From contig NZ_CP100404.1 of the NCBI RefSeq assembly GCF_024218775.1, positions 868,001-932,000 of the forward strand: 64,000 nt of DNA. The letters run 5' to 3'. The translations under genes and the position numbers were made by a program. Of the stretch, positions 33,051-42,571 are shown one piece after another; the stretch's first letter is position 1, and every line of letters begins with the position of its first letter. The DNA is from Haloarcula marina. Its GTDB lineage: Archaea; Halobacteriota; Halobacteria; Halobacteriales; Haloarculaceae. The notes under the pieces were generated by a model. The model searched no databases and was not told the DNA's origin. It saw nothing but the letters and a program-made list of their open reading frames with translations.

Positions 33051-35265
33051 CGTCGCCGACCTCCAGTTGGAGCGGCCCGGTTTCCCCCGCGTCTCGGCGG
33101 AGGCGTTCGACCGTCGCCGCCTCGTTCGTCGTCAGGTCGGCGAGGACGCCGAACAGTTCCTCGAAGTCGTCGATGCCCTCGCGGACGAGGTACTGGACGT
33201 AGCGGTGACGCCGGTGGAACGTCGCTTCGACGGCGTCGAGCGGTTCGTCCCGGAGCGTCGACAGTCGGTCGAACACTGCCGTCTCGACTCGTCGAGCGTC
33301 GTCGCCGAGTTGCGGATGGTCGTAAGCCAACTCGAAGGTCCCGTCGGGTCGGCGTCGGCAGAACGTGGCGTAATGAATCGTCTGCCCGTTCTTCTCGATG
33401 CGGTCCGAACGGCCGTCGTCGAGGGGTTCGTCCAGAAACTCGACGACTTCGCCGACGTATCGCTCCCCGTCGACGTGACGCGGGAAGACGACCACGTCGA
33501 TTTCTTCGAGGAGATAGGTCGGGACGCCCTTCTCGACGATGCGGTTGACGAGGGCTTCCACGTCTGCCGCGTGGGTCGTCCCGAGGACGCCGTGGCCCGT
33601 GTTGAGCGTCTCGGCGAACGTCTCGAAGGAGGCGGGCGAGTTGATTTCGGCGATGACCTCCACGTCGGGATTCAGGTAGTTGCACTGGGTCATGAGGTCG
33701 GCCATCGTCACGCGTCGGTGGTCCCGCTCGTGTTCGCGCGTAGTGAGCGAGACGCCGGTTTCGTGGGGAATCCGGACCTCGCGGGACCCCTCGTCGATGC
33801 TGATGGGTCGGTCCCGATAGGGGATGAACGGCATGTGGGCGTTCATGAGCGTCGTCTTTCCCGCGCCCGTCGGTCCGGAGAAGAGGACCACGCCGTGCGA
33901 TTCGTACAGCAACCAGAGGAGCGCTACCAGTTCGGTCGGGAGCGACCCGCCCTCCACGAGGTCGACCGGCGTCATCGCGTCGGCGGACTGCTTTCGGATG
34001 GAGATGTGCGGGCCGTCCTCACTGATGGTCGGCAGGGCCACCGCACACCGAATTGTCTCCGCTGCTTCGAAGACGCCATCGCCAGCGGGGTCGATGTTGA
34101 CTTTCGCGCTCGGGTTCGAAGCGTTCAGTTCTGTCCCGTCGTCGGCCGCCAGTTGAGTGACGACGTTGACGAACGCGCTCTCGGAGTCGAACGAGAGGTT
34201 CGTCGGGACCCGGCCGCCGTGGCCGAGGTCGGCCCGTGGGAGGACCTTCACTCGCTCGCCGATGCGGTTGGCCTCGATGTCCTCTAGCGTGTGGTCCCGA
34301 ATCGGGACGGTCAGTTTCCCGTAGCCGACGAGGTCACGGAGGACGAAGTACAGCAGGTCGTCGAGTCGGTCGTCGGCGAAGCGGTGGTCGACCGGCGGGA
34401 CGGCGAGGTCGAGTTCTGCGAGTGCGGCCCGGAGACGATAGCGGACGGCGTCCAGCCACTCGGTCGTGTTCCGGACCGTCAACTGGCGGGCGAGCAGCGA
34501 CCGTGCGCGCTCACGGACGAACGTCACGCGGTCTTCGACGAGGCCGTCGACGCTCGTCTCCCAGAGGCGTTCCTTACAGGCCTCGATGAGTTCCTCGTCG
34601 CCGGGCAGGAGGTCCGGTTCGCGGACGGCGTACTTCGTGGTGAAGGGGTCGTTCCCCAGCAGGTGTTCCCGGTAGACGACCACCGGGACCTCGAACTCGT
34701 GGAACCGGACGGCGTGACGCTCGACGCGTTCGCTGGCGAACCGCTCGATATACTCGGGATCCGGGGGCAGGTCGGTCGCGACGGGCGCGTACGACTCCGT
34801 GTGGACGACGACGCCGTCTTCGGTGGCGTCGGCCACGTCGATGCGGTCGTCTAGGGCGTACGGCGTCAACTCGTCCAGACACGCGAGCGAGCAGAGCGCG
34901 TGGTAATCGAGGCGGCGGCGACTCGCCGCCGAACAGTCGACCAGTCGGTCGATGACGCGGCGGTGTTTCGGGTCGAACCCGTCGTCCATTCGCTCGATGG
35001 CCCCCTCGCGCGTGCGGGGACGGTCTATGTTCGCGCCGTCGAAGTACGACTCGACAGCGGCGAGCGTCTCCGTTTCGGCCGCGTCGAGAACCGGCGTCCG
35101 GACCCCGTAGTGAAACCCTTCGTCGCGTCGAATCGTGACGACGACACCGGGGTAGATTTCGTCCTGTTCGCGTACGTCCGGCGCGTACCACGCGTCGGCG
35201 TCGTCCGGAGGCACTGGTGCCGGAACAGTCGCCCGCCGTACGGTTCGCTCGGTCATTGGGGTCAT
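33040..35265 (-). CDS. pilB: Archaeal type IV pilus assembly ATPase (PilB/GspE family)
   Basis: A 741-residue secretion ATPase. Walker A is SGPTGAGKTT, Walker B lies in DVEVIAEINSP, and TGHGVLGTTHA is the His box. The N-terminal ~270 residues form the archaeal-specific acidic domain. An A/T-rich element (AAATTTAAG on the minus strand, near 35284-35292) lies about 25 bases upstream. ATGs at 35265 and 35256 are both possible; the promoter distance does not decide. First gene of the seven-gene pilus operon. Confidence 0.93.
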   Translation of the reverse strand: MTPMTERTVRRATVPAPVPPDDADAWYAPDVREQDEIYPGVVVTIRRDEGFHYGVRTPVLDAAETETLAAVESYFDGANIDRPRTREGAIERMDDGFDPKHRRVIDRLVDCSAASRRRLDYHALCSLACLDELTPYALDDRIDVADATEDGVVVHTESYAPVATDLPPDPEYIERFASERVERHAVRFHEFEVPVVVYREHLLGNDPFTTKYAVREPDLLPGDEELIEACKERLWETSVDGLVEDRVTFVRERARSLLARQLTVRNTTEWLDAVRYRLRAALAELDLAVPPVDHRFADDRLDDLLYFVLRDLVGYGKLTVPIRDHTLEDIEANRIGERVKVLPRADLGHGGRVPTNLSFDSESAFVNVVTQLAADDGTELNASNPSAKVNIDPAGDGVFEAAETIRCAVALPTISEDGPHISIRKQSADAMTPVDLVEGGSLPTELVALLWLLYESHGVVLFSGPTGAGKTTLMNAHMPFIPYRDRPISIDEGSREVRIPHETGVSLTTREHERDHRRVTMADLMTQCNYLNPDVEVIAEINSPASFETFAETLNTGHGVLGTTHAADVEALVNRIVEKGVPTYLLEEIDVVVFPRHVDGERYVGEVVEFLDEPLDDGRSDRIEKNGQTIHYATFCRRRPDGTFELAYDHPQLGDDARRVETAVFDRLSTLRDEPLDAVEATFHRRHRYVQYLVREGIDDFEELFGVLADLTTNEAATVERLRRDAGETGPLQLEVGDGAD

Positions 35266-36088
35266 ATACCCGAAGCATGCGACTTAAATTTGTGTACTCT
35301 GGTGTGGAATTTGGAGGCAGATAGTCGCTAAAATTCGCGACCTCAGCGAAGACAGACCGACTGGGTCACACGGATGGAGGCGAGCAACGAGGACGATGGG
35401 TACACGGCGGTCCTCGATGTCGACGAAGCGGCCTGGTTCTCGGAGCGGATTCGAGCCAGCGAGTACGGCGCGAAACCAACCGGTGGAAATTATCCTGACA
35501 CGACTGGGAGTGCATGAGCCGCGTGAACTACCCCACCCGACCGCTCCATCGATACGACGAGTCCGAGGACAGTCACCTCGGTTCTGTTGGGGACACGGCG
35601 ACGGCTGTGATGGCTGAGACAACGAGCGCCGGATGCGGGATTCCAGACTGACCCTAGGAGTTTCGCATTCGGTGAAATCGACGACCGACTTGTTTCCCCG
35701 GAAGCGACGTGTGAAGGGGCGCTGGGGAACGACAGAACTGCCTCCAGAACCGGTCTGTTGTTCCGCTCGCCGGTAGGATGAGCGTCGTCTCGATGCGTAT
35801 CTGCCTCGGGAACTCGAGGGGCACTGCCGAGTCTTCTCGTCGTTGACGGACGGCGTCGATGCGAGTCAGCGACAGCGGCGAGGGTGCCTCCGAAAGCTGA
35901 CTTCGTCGAGCGCGTCGCCGTGTAGAGGGTCGTCATTCGATAGTCGTAACGGCTGTCTCCAGTCCCAATAAACACGTCCCGGTTAGAAAAAGGGTTTTGG
36001 ACCTAATATATCGGAATATTCGGACGTAAAAGAACAATCTTGGATATACTAGATTCATATTGAGGAGTCTAGATACAAATGTGGATAT
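35266..36088. other. 820-base gene-free stretch between pilB and the IclR gene
   Basis: No frame has haloarchaeal protein character; the longest (minus, 35490-35975) is Ser/Arg-rich. The right half (about 35940-36090) is strikingly A/T-rich with several TATA-like words. The middle could be a decayed insertion sequence, but nothing recognisable remains by eye. Confidence 0.45.
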
Positions 36089-36871
36089 TTATCCGTCGAT
36101 AGTGCTGTATTCGTAGTATTGGTTCCGAACTTCGATTTCGTTCTTCGTGTATTGGAGCTTTTGGAGTAGGTTCGCCATGTAGTTGGACGTAAATCTGTCT
36201 CTGGGGCCGGTAATGCCCAGCGACACCATGACCTCTTGCTCCTCGTCGAATATCGGGACGGCGACGCCCCTGACGCCGCGAAGGTGCTCCTCATCGTCGA
36301 TGGCGTATCCCTGCTCGCGAATCCGTTCGAGCGCCGCTTCGAGTTCGTCGCGCGAGGTGAGCGTCTCGTCGGTTCCTTTCGGGAGGCCGTGCCGGTCGAC
36401 GATTTCGTCTCGCCGCTCCGCCGGGAGGTTCGCGAGGATGACCTTTCCTAGGGAGGTCCAGTGCATCTCGGTGTGGTTCCCGATGGGAATCTCGTCTCCG
36501 GCGGCCTTCTCGCCGGAACTCCGATAGAGAATAACCCGATGTCCGTTCTCTTCGATACCGGCACCCGCGATCTCCCCCGTTTCGCGGCTGAGTTCTTCGA
36601 CTTTGTTGCGGAGTAGCCGACCGACATCTAGCCGATGGCGGACGCTGCCGCCGAGTTCGAGAAACCGGAACGAGCGCCGATACCGGCCCGATTCCTTGAC
36701 GACGTAGTCTCGCTCGACGAGCGTGTTGAGGTGGATAAACACCGTGCTCGTCGGGATGTCCAGATGCGTCGCGAGTTCGGAGAGGCCGACTGGCTCGAAT
36801 TTCCCCAGCGCTGTGAGGATGTCGAGCGTCGTCTCGACCGCGCCGATAGTTTTCGTATCTTGGGACGCCAT
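36089..36871 (-). CDS. IclR-family transcriptional regulator
   Basis: A 260-residue protein with an N-terminal winged helix (GLSELATHLDIPTSTVFIHLNTLVERDYV) and a C-terminal IclR effector domain (GNHTEMHWTSLGKVILANLPAE...DEEHLRGVRGVAVPIF...ITGPRDRF). IclR proteins usually sense a pathway metabolite. It is divergent from the ABC/creatininase operon that starts at 37416, which is the likely target. Start ATG at 36871. Confidence 0.92.
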   Translation of the reverse strand: MASQDTKTIGAVETTLDILTALGKFEPVGLSELATHLDIPTSTVFIHLNTLVERDYVVKESGRYRRSFRFLELGGSVRHRLDVGRLLRNKVEELSRETGEIAGAGIEENGHRVILYRSSGEKAAGDEIPIGNHTEMHWTSLGKVILANLPAERRDEIVDRHGLPKGTDETLTSRDELEAALERIREQGYAIDDEEHLRGVRGVAVPIFDEEQEVMVSLGITGPRDRFTSNYMANLLQKLQYTKNEIEVRNQYYEYSTIDG

Positions 36872-37415
36872 ACGCTCGTTTATTCCACCCAGTGCAAAAA
36901 CTCTTCCTCTACAAAATAAAATATTTCCACTATCGTTGAAACAGCGTGCTCACGACGTATTTTGTATACAATAACACGTGTACTTCTGTTATTTTTCTCG
37001 GTATCGGAGATGGGGATGAATGATAACAACTAACATTGCTTGATTCAGGAAACACAGAAGTCCCGAATTCCGGCTCTGAAGCGCCTCTGTCGCTCGGATT
37101 GCGTATCTGCCTCGATCGCATCGAATTCGCCGCACCGTCTTCCGATGTCGTTGAAAAGCGTAACAATGGGCGTGTATCGATTCGCGGATGTCGGCGTACA
37201 GCGGCTCTAACGCCGAATTTCAAGCTTTTCCCTCCCTCGGACGGTTCTCTGAGAGCGACCCCTGTGTGTGGACTGGCACGGCTACCGGTGACTACGTTTG
37301 TCGCTATCGCTGTCTCTCCGTGGCTGGGCATCCGTTTCGACATGGTTGTTCCACCTGATAACGTCGACAGTACCAACATTTATTACCTATGATTGCGACC
37401 CTTCTCGTACTCGAT
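36872..37415. other. Divergent control region between IclR and the ABC operon
   Basis: No credible gene. It holds A/T-rich promoter-like sequence near 36910-36930, a 10-base perfect palindrome TTGTATACAA (36962-36971), and an A/T box at 37377-37386 that fits transcription starting just before the ATPase gene. Two short frames in the middle were rejected. Confidence 0.5.
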
Positions 37416-38513
37416 ATGAGCGAGGTTACACTATCGAACGTTAGCAAGGTGTACGACGATAACGTCCTTGCAGTCAAGGACGTGTCTCTGTCCGTCGAGG
37501 ACGGGGAATTCGTCGTCGTGGTCGGCCCATCCGGATGTGGCAAGTCGACCACGCTCCGCATGATTGCTGGGCTCGAGACAGTCACGGACGGGGAGATAGC
37601 AATCGGCGAGTCGGTGGTCAACGACGTTCGTCCGCAGGACCGGAACATCGCGATGGTGTTCCAGAGCTACGCGCTCTATCCGCACATGACCGTGCGCGAG
37701 AACATGTCCTTTGGACTGCGTCTCTCGGGCGAATACGACAACCAAATCGACCAGCGCGTCGACGAGGCGGCCGAACTACTGGAGATTTCGGACCTCATGG
37801 ACGACCTGCCGAAACAGCTCTCGGGCGGCCAGCAACAGCGCGTGGCGCTCGGCCGTGCCATCGTCCGTGACCCCGAGGTGTTCCTGATGGACGAACCGCT
37901 CTCGAACTTGGACGCGAAGCTCCGGACGCAGATGCGCACCGAGATACAGCGCATCCAGGAGGAGTTGGACGTGACGACCATCTACGTCACGCACGACCAG
38001 ACGGAGGCGATGACGATGGCCGACCGAATCGTCATCCTCAACGAGGGCGAACTCCAGCAGGTCGACCCACCCGAACGCTGCTACGACGAACCGAACAACC
38101 AGTTCGTCGCGGGGTTCATCGGGTCGCCGTCGATGAATTTCTTCGATGTGACCGCGACGGACAGCGCCGAGGGCGTCCGGTTCGAGTCATCGGAGGTGGC
38201 GTTCACGCTCGACGTGGACGTTCCGCCGGGAGAGTACACGCTCGGCGTGCGACCGGAGGATTTCGTCGCCGAAGGGGAGGGCGAGTACATCGAGACGGTG
38301 GTCGACGTCGTCGAGCCGATGGGGTCGGACAACTTCCTCTATCTGGAGACGGTGGGCGGGTCCGCGGAAGTCGTCGCCCGCGTTCCCAGCGAGTACCGGC
38401 CCGAACGGGGCGACCACATCTCGCTGGGATTCGACACGGAGGACATGCACCTCTTCGACACGGACGGTGAACGCGTTGCGTTGAACGAGCTACAGCGGAC
38501 GGAATCTGCCTAA
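37416..38513 (+). CDS. ABC importer ATPase, MalK/UgpC type
   Basis: A 365-residue sugar-type ABC ATPase. Walker A GPSGCGKSTT (37-46), Q-loop MVFQSYALYPHMTV, signature LSGGQQQRVALGRA, Walker B VFLMDEPLSNLDAKLR, and a C-terminal OB/TOBE regulatory domain (GVRPEDFV...DVVEPMGSDNFLYLE). An ATG at 37389 is in frame, but MSEVTLSNVSKVY at 37416 is the family start. First gene of the catabolic operon, with its stop one base from the creatininase start. Confidence 0.95.
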   Translation: MSEVTLSNVSKVYDDNVLAVKDVSLSVEDGEFVVVVGPSGCGKSTTLRMIAGLETVTDGEIAIGESVVNDVRPQDRNIAMVFQSYALYPHMTVRENMSFGLRLSGEYDNQIDQRVDEAAELLEISDLMDDLPKQLSGGQQQRVALGRAIVRDPEVFLMDEPLSNLDAKLRTQMRTEIQRIQEELDVTTIYVTHDQTEAMTMADRIVILNEGELQQVDPPERCYDEPNNQFVAGFIGSPSMNFFDVTATDSAEGVRFESSEVAFTLDVDVPPGEYTLGVRPEDFVAEGEGEYIETVVDVVEPMGSDNFLYLETVGGSAEVVARVPSEYRPERGDHISLGFDTEDMHLFDTDGERVALNELQRTESA

Positions 38514-38514
38514 C

Positions 38515-39315
38515 ATGTTGTACGATACTATCGGTCAGCGGGAGAGCGAGTGGGCGGGAATGACCGCCAGCGAAATCGGCGAAGTCGGCGGTCAGGATGG
38601 TTCCTTACTGGTCATCCCGGTCGGAAGCGTCGAGCAACACGGCAACCACCTGCCGGTCATCACCGACACGTTGCTCGTCGAAGCGATGGTCGACGCCGCC
38701 ATCGAGCGGTTGGACGACGTTCCGGTCGTCGTCACGCCGCCCGTCTGGAGCGGCTTCTCACCACACCATCTCTCGTTCGGCGGGACGCTCTCGCTCGAAT
38801 TCGCGAACCTCCGGGCGACTCTGGAGGACATCGCACACACCGGTATCCAGAACGGGTTCGACGCGGTGCTGTTCGTCAACGGCCACGGCGGGAACGGCCC
38901 GCTCATCAACGCCGTCGTCAGCACCGTGGGCGTCGATACCGACGCCGAGGTACTCGGGACGACGTACTTCCAGTTGGCGTCGGACCGAATCGAGGAACTC
39001 CGAACGACCGACACCGGTGGCATGGCGCACGGCGGCGAGTTCGAAACGTCGCTGATGCTCGCTCTGCGCCCGGACCTCGTCGGTGACCTGGCGGACCGCG
39101 ACGGCGAACCGATGGACGAACACTACGAGTGGGGCGGACAGGACTTACTCGACGGCGGCAACGTCGCCGTCTACCGCTCGTTCGACGCGTATTCCGAGTC
39201 CGGTGCCATCGGCACGCCGACGGCGGCGAGCGCCGAGACGGGCGAGCGAATCCGCTCGATTATCGGCGAGGAACTCGCGGCCCTCCTGGTCGCCGTCCAC
39301 GAGAACAATGTTTGA
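38515..39315 (+). CDS. Creatininase-family metal-dependent amidohydrolase
   Basis: A 266-residue protein of the creatininase fold. Metal ligands are in VGSVEQHGNHLPVITDTL (Glu, His, Asp) and the FVNGHGGNGPLI and MAHGGEFETSL motifs are typical. The family opens cyclic amides (creatinine) and includes formamide hydrolases such as archaeal ArfB and the mycofactocin protease. Lying between the transporter ATPase and the binding protein, it must act on the imported compound or an intermediate; which amide is cleaved is unknown. Confidence 0.9.
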   Translation: MLYDTIGQRESEWAGMTASEIGEVGGQDGSLLVIPVGSVEQHGNHLPVITDTLLVEAMVDAAIERLDDVPVVVTPPVWSGFSPHHLSFGGTLSLEFANLRATLEDIAHTGIQNGFDAVLFVNGHGGNGPLINAVVSTVGVDTDAEVLGTTYFQLASDRIEELRTTDTGGMAHGGEFETSLMLALRPDLVGDLADRDGEPMDEHYEWGGQDLLDGGNVAVYRSFDAYSESGAIGTPTAASAETGERIRSIIGEELAALLVAVHENNV

Positions 39316-39373
39316 ACGATGATGTACGAGAAACGAACACAAACAGTTATGTGCATGGGACCAAGTGACATTA

Positions 39374-40741
39374 ATGATGAAGCCCGACAGTAACTCCCAG
39401 TCTAGCGAGGACAGTATCGACCGTCGACAACTACTGCAGGCGCTCGGCGCGGGCGGCGCTATCGCCATCGCGGGATGTAGCGGCGGTGACGGCGGCGACG
39501 GCGGCGACGGCGGCGACGGCGGCAGTGGCGGCGATGGCGGCGACGGCGGCGACGGCGGCACCCAGAGCGTCCAGTTCCTCACGATGGGCGTCGGTGACAA
39601 CATCCGCCAGTTCTTCGAAGAGAACAACGCCGCCTTCGAGGAGGAATACGGTGTCAACGTGGAGTTCACGAGCGTCACGTGGGACAACGCTCGCCAGACG
39701 GTCAACAACCGAGTCGACGGCGGACAGGCCCCCGACGTGAGTCGGTGGCCCGCCCGCTGGATTCCGCAACTCGTGGGCAAGGACGCCCTCGAACCGCTCG
39801 ACGACATGATGGACGGCGAGTTCGGCGAGCAGTTCTACGAGGGCGTCGCCGAGGGGACGATGTACAACGGTTCGCACTACGGCGTCCCGTGGGCCGCCTC
39901 GAACAAGTGCCTCTACTACAACAAGGACGTCTTCGAGACGGCCGGTCTCGACCCCGAGAACCCGTCGCTCAATTCGTGGGACGACATGCTCGCCGCGGCA
40001 CAGCAGATTCGCGACAGCGACGCCAGCGTTCCGGCCCTCGGCCTCGCCGGGGCGGACGCTATCGAGACGGGGTCGCAGTACTACCACTACCACTGGTCCC
40101 ACGGCGCAGACCTCGTCGACGACGAGGGGATGCCGGTCGTGAACTCCAGCGGGGCCGTCGACGCGCTCTCGCTGTACACCGACCTGCACCTCGAACACAA
40201 CGTGACCCAGTCCTCGCCGCTCTCCTCGACCCGGCAGGACATCCGGCAACTGTTCGAAAACGGCGACCTCGGGATGGTCATCGGCCACGTCTACACGGGC
40301 CTCAACATCACCTCGGCACAGGAGAACGGCGAGGTCGACTTCGATTACGGCATCGTCCAGGTCCCCGAAGGGCCGGAGGGGCGCTACAGCCTGTTCACCA
40401 TCGACACGCTCGCCATCCTGAGTCAGAGCGAGCACAAGGACATCGCACGCGACCTGATTCGGTTCTACTTCGACGAGGAACGCCGGTTCCAGTACTCGAA
40501 ACAGAAAGGCTTCCTGCCGGTCGTCGAATCCGTCGGCGAACGGGAGTACTTCTCGGAGTCGAAGAACTGGGGGCCGTTCGTCGAGGCGGGTCAGTACGCC
40601 CGCGCCCGACCGAAGCTCAGTAACTTCAGCCAGTTCAACGACCGCATGGTCCAGGCGATTCAGGAGGCGCTGGCCGAGCGGAAGACGCCGCAGAAAGCGC
40701 TCAACGACGCCCAGAGTGATCTCGAAGATGCCATGGAGTGA
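39374..40741 (+). CDS. ABC importer solute-binding lipoprotein (family 1), Tat-exported
   Basis: A 455-residue extracellular binding protein. Tat signal RRQLLQ (RR at 17-18), hydrophobic stretch, and lipobox AGC with Cys35 for a lipid anchor. A Gly/Asp repeat linker follows (about residues 36-62), then the family 1 domain (VQFLTMGVGDNIRQFFEE...YGVPWAASNKCLYYNKD). The frame opens at a GTG at 39365; the ATG at 39374 or 39377 is preferred. Typical ligands are oligosaccharides or glycerol-phosphate-like compounds. Confidence 0.93.
   Translation: MMKPDSNSQSSEDSIDRRQLLQALGAGGAIAIAGCSGGDGGDGGDGGDGGSGGDGGDGGDGGTQSVQFLTMGVGDNIRQFFEENNAAFEEEYGVNVEFTSVTWDNARQTVNNRVDGGQAPDVSRWPARWIPQLVGKDALEPLDDMMDGEFGEQFYEGVAEGTMYNGSHYGVPWAASNKCLYYNKDVFETAGLDPENPSLNSWDDMLAAAQQIRDSDASVPALGLAGADAIETGSQYYHYHWSHGADLVDDEGMPVVNSSGAVDALSLYTDLHLEHNVTQSSPLSSTRQDIRQLFENGDLGMVIGHVYTGLNITSAQENGEVDFDYGIVQVPEGPEGRYSLFTIDTLAILSQSEHKDIARDLIRFYFDEERRFQYSKQKGFLPVVESVGEREYFSESKNWGPFVEAGQYARARPKLSNFSQFNDRMVQAIQEALAERKTPQKALNDAQSDLEDAME
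39482..39560 (+). repeat. Short tandem repeat (about 9-base unit GGCGGCGAC) in the lipoprotein linker
   Basis: Imperfect copies of GGCGGCGAC encode a (GGD)n linker after the lipobox. Such codon repeats are prone to slippage, so linker length may vary between strains. Confidence 0.8.
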
Positions 40742-40750
40742 CGTAACGGC

Positions 40751-41689
40751 ATGAGTCTGGCCGAGGAATATACCGAGGCGAGCGAGGAATCCCGCCTCGA
40801 ACGAGGGTTGGCCTACCTCCAGCGCAACAGCCGTGCGTATCTGCTCATCGCGCCAGCGGCGGTGTTCCTGCTGGCGGTCGTCGGCTACCCCATCGTGGAG
40901 ACGTTCCGGCTATCGCTGTACCGCTCACCGGCTGACTCCACTATCGAGACGTTCGTCGGCCTGCAACACTACGCGGAAATCTTCGACAGCGACATCTTCT
41001 ACCGACTGCTCTGGCAGACGGGGCGCTGGGTCGTCGCCGGTGTCGTCGGCAAGACGATTCTGGGGCTGCTCATCGCCATTCACCTCAAGGGCGACATCCG
41101 CGGGCGGAAGTTCTTCCGAACCGCCTTTCTCATCCCGTGGGGCATCCCCTACGCCATCTCGGCGGTCGTGTTCCGGTGGATAGAGCACCCGCAGTTCGGC
41201 TACCTCAACGCCATCCTGCTGAAACTCGGACTCATCGAGCAGGGCATCGGTATCCTCGGGAACCCGAGTCTCGCGTGGCTCGGCGTCGTCGTCGCCGACA
41301 TCTGGATCGGGACGCCGTTCATGGCGATAATCTTCCTCGCGGGCCTCCAGTCGATTCCGCAGGAACTCTACGAGGCCGCCGCCATCGACGGGGCCGAGAA
41401 GTGGCACCAGTTCCGCTACATCACGCTCCCGCAACTCAAGAGCGTCATCCTCATCGCCACGCTGCTGTCGACCATCTGGACGTTCGTCAGTTTCGACGTC
41501 ATCTGGACGATGACCGGCGGCGGACCCATCAGTTCCACGGCGACGCTGGTCATCCACATCTATCAGGTGGGCCTCCAGAACGGGAACCTCGGACGCGGTG
41601 CCGCCTACAGCGTCATCGGGTTCCTGTTCCTGCTCGTCTTCGCCGTCATCTACCTGCGCATCTACACGCGCGGAGGTGACGAGCTATGA
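40751..41689 (+). CDS. ABC importer permease, MalF/UgpA type
   Basis: A 312-residue membrane protein with six helices. The EAA loop is YEAAAIDGAEKWHQFRYITLP, which docks on the ATPase. The N terminus has a short acidic cytoplasmic leader before YLLIAPAAVFLLAVVGYPI. It starts nine bases after the lipoprotein gene and overlaps the next permease by four bases (ATGA). Confidence 0.95.
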   Translation: MSLAEEYTEASEESRLERGLAYLQRNSRAYLLIAPAAVFLLAVVGYPIVETFRLSLYRSPADSTIETFVGLQHYAEIFDSDIFYRLLWQTGRWVVAGVVGKTILGLLIAIHLKGDIRGRKFFRTAFLIPWGIPYAISAVVFRWIEHPQFGYLNAILLKLGLIEQGIGILGNPSLAWLGVVVADIWIGTPFMAIIFLAGLQSIPQELYEAAAIDGAEKWHQFRYITLPQLKSVILIATLLSTIWTFVSFDVIWTMTGGGPISSTATLVIHIYQVGLQNGNLGRGAAYSVIGFLFLLVFAVIYLRIYTRGGDEL

Positions 41690-42531
41690 CGATGGCTGGC
41701 CACGACCGAAGCAGTCTCCGGAAAGTCCGGCTCTACGGCGTCCTGATAGCGCTGCTCGGGGTCATGATGCTCCCGTTCTACGCCATGTTCTCGAGCACGT
41801 TCAAGCCGGAGTCGGAGATTTTCTCCGCGCCGGCGACGCTGTTCCCCTCGGACCCGACCTTTCAGGCGTACGTCGACGTCTGGTCGCAGACCGACGTGCT
41901 CCTGTGGATAGGGAACAGTTTCGTCATCTCGCTGGGGACCGTCGTCCTCACGCTCTTGCTGGCGATTCCGGCCGCGTACTCGTGTGCGCGAAACGACTTC
42001 GTCGGCAAGCGGACGTTCCTGCTCTCCGTGCTGGTCGTCCAGATGTTCGCCCCGGTCGTGCTCATCGTCGGTCTGTTCGACGTCATCACGCAGTTCGGCC
42101 TGTTCAACACCTATCTGGCCGTCATCATCCCGGCGGCGGCGTTCACCCTGCCGTTCAACGTCTGGATGCTGTACGGCTACTTCAAGACGATACCCGTCGC
42201 GCTCGAAGAGTCGGCGCGTATCGACGGGGCCAGTCAGCTACAGATCCTGACGAAAATCGTGCTGCCGCTGACGAAGCCAGCGCTGGTGGCGAGCATCACC
42301 TACACGTTCCTCTACGCGTGGAACCGACTGCTGTTCGTCCTCACCTTCCTCACCGACAGCGGGAAGTACAACATCCCGCGCGGCGTCTTCTCGATGGTCG
42401 GCGCGCTACAGACCGACTGGCGGATGATGCTGACGGTGTCGGTCATCGGTATCATCCCGCTGCTGATTCTGTTCGCCTTCCTCGAGGAGTACATCGTCGC
42501 CGGGATGACGGCTGGCGCGGTCAAAGAGTAG
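41686..42531 (+). CDS. ABC importer permease, MalG/UgpE type
   Basis: A 281-residue membrane protein with six helices; the EAA loop is LEESARIDGASQLQILTKIVLP. It pairs with the upstream permease to form the channel. The start ATG overlaps the previous stop. The C terminus FAFLEEYIVAGMTAGAVKE is typical of the family. Confidence 0.95.
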   Translation: MTMAGHDRSSLRKVRLYGVLIALLGVMMLPFYAMFSSTFKPESEIFSAPATLFPSDPTFQAYVDVWSQTDVLLWIGNSFVISLGTVVLTLLLAIPAAYSCARNDFVGKRTFLLSVLVVQMFAPVVLIVGLFDVITQFGLFNTYLAVIIPAAAFTLPFNVWMLYGYFKTIPVALEESARIDGASQLQILTKIVLPLTKPALVASITYTFLYAWNRLLFVLTFLTDSGKYNIPRGVFSMVGALQTDWRMMLTVSVIGIIPLLILFAFLEEYIVAGMTAGAVKE

Positions 42532-42571
42532 CGGCCTCTCCTTTTATTATCGCCCCGGTGGTCGTTCGGGT

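Noticed and set aside
35490-35975. Minus-strand frame of 161 codons near the pilus locus.
   Set aside because: Basic and Ser-rich with mixed third positions; no domain. I suspected a decayed transposase end but could not name a family.
37036-37392. Open frames on both strands in the IclR/ABC control region (118 and 149 codons).
   Set aside because: Composition is Ser/Arg/Pro-rich and not acidic, no motif is recognisable, and the region is expected to be regulatory. They could be relics of an inserted element, but nothing supports a gene.
39482-39560. Tandem repeat considered as a CRISPR array.
   Set aside because: Unit is only about 9 bases, without spacers, and lies inside a lipoprotein gene where it encodes a Gly/Asp linker.
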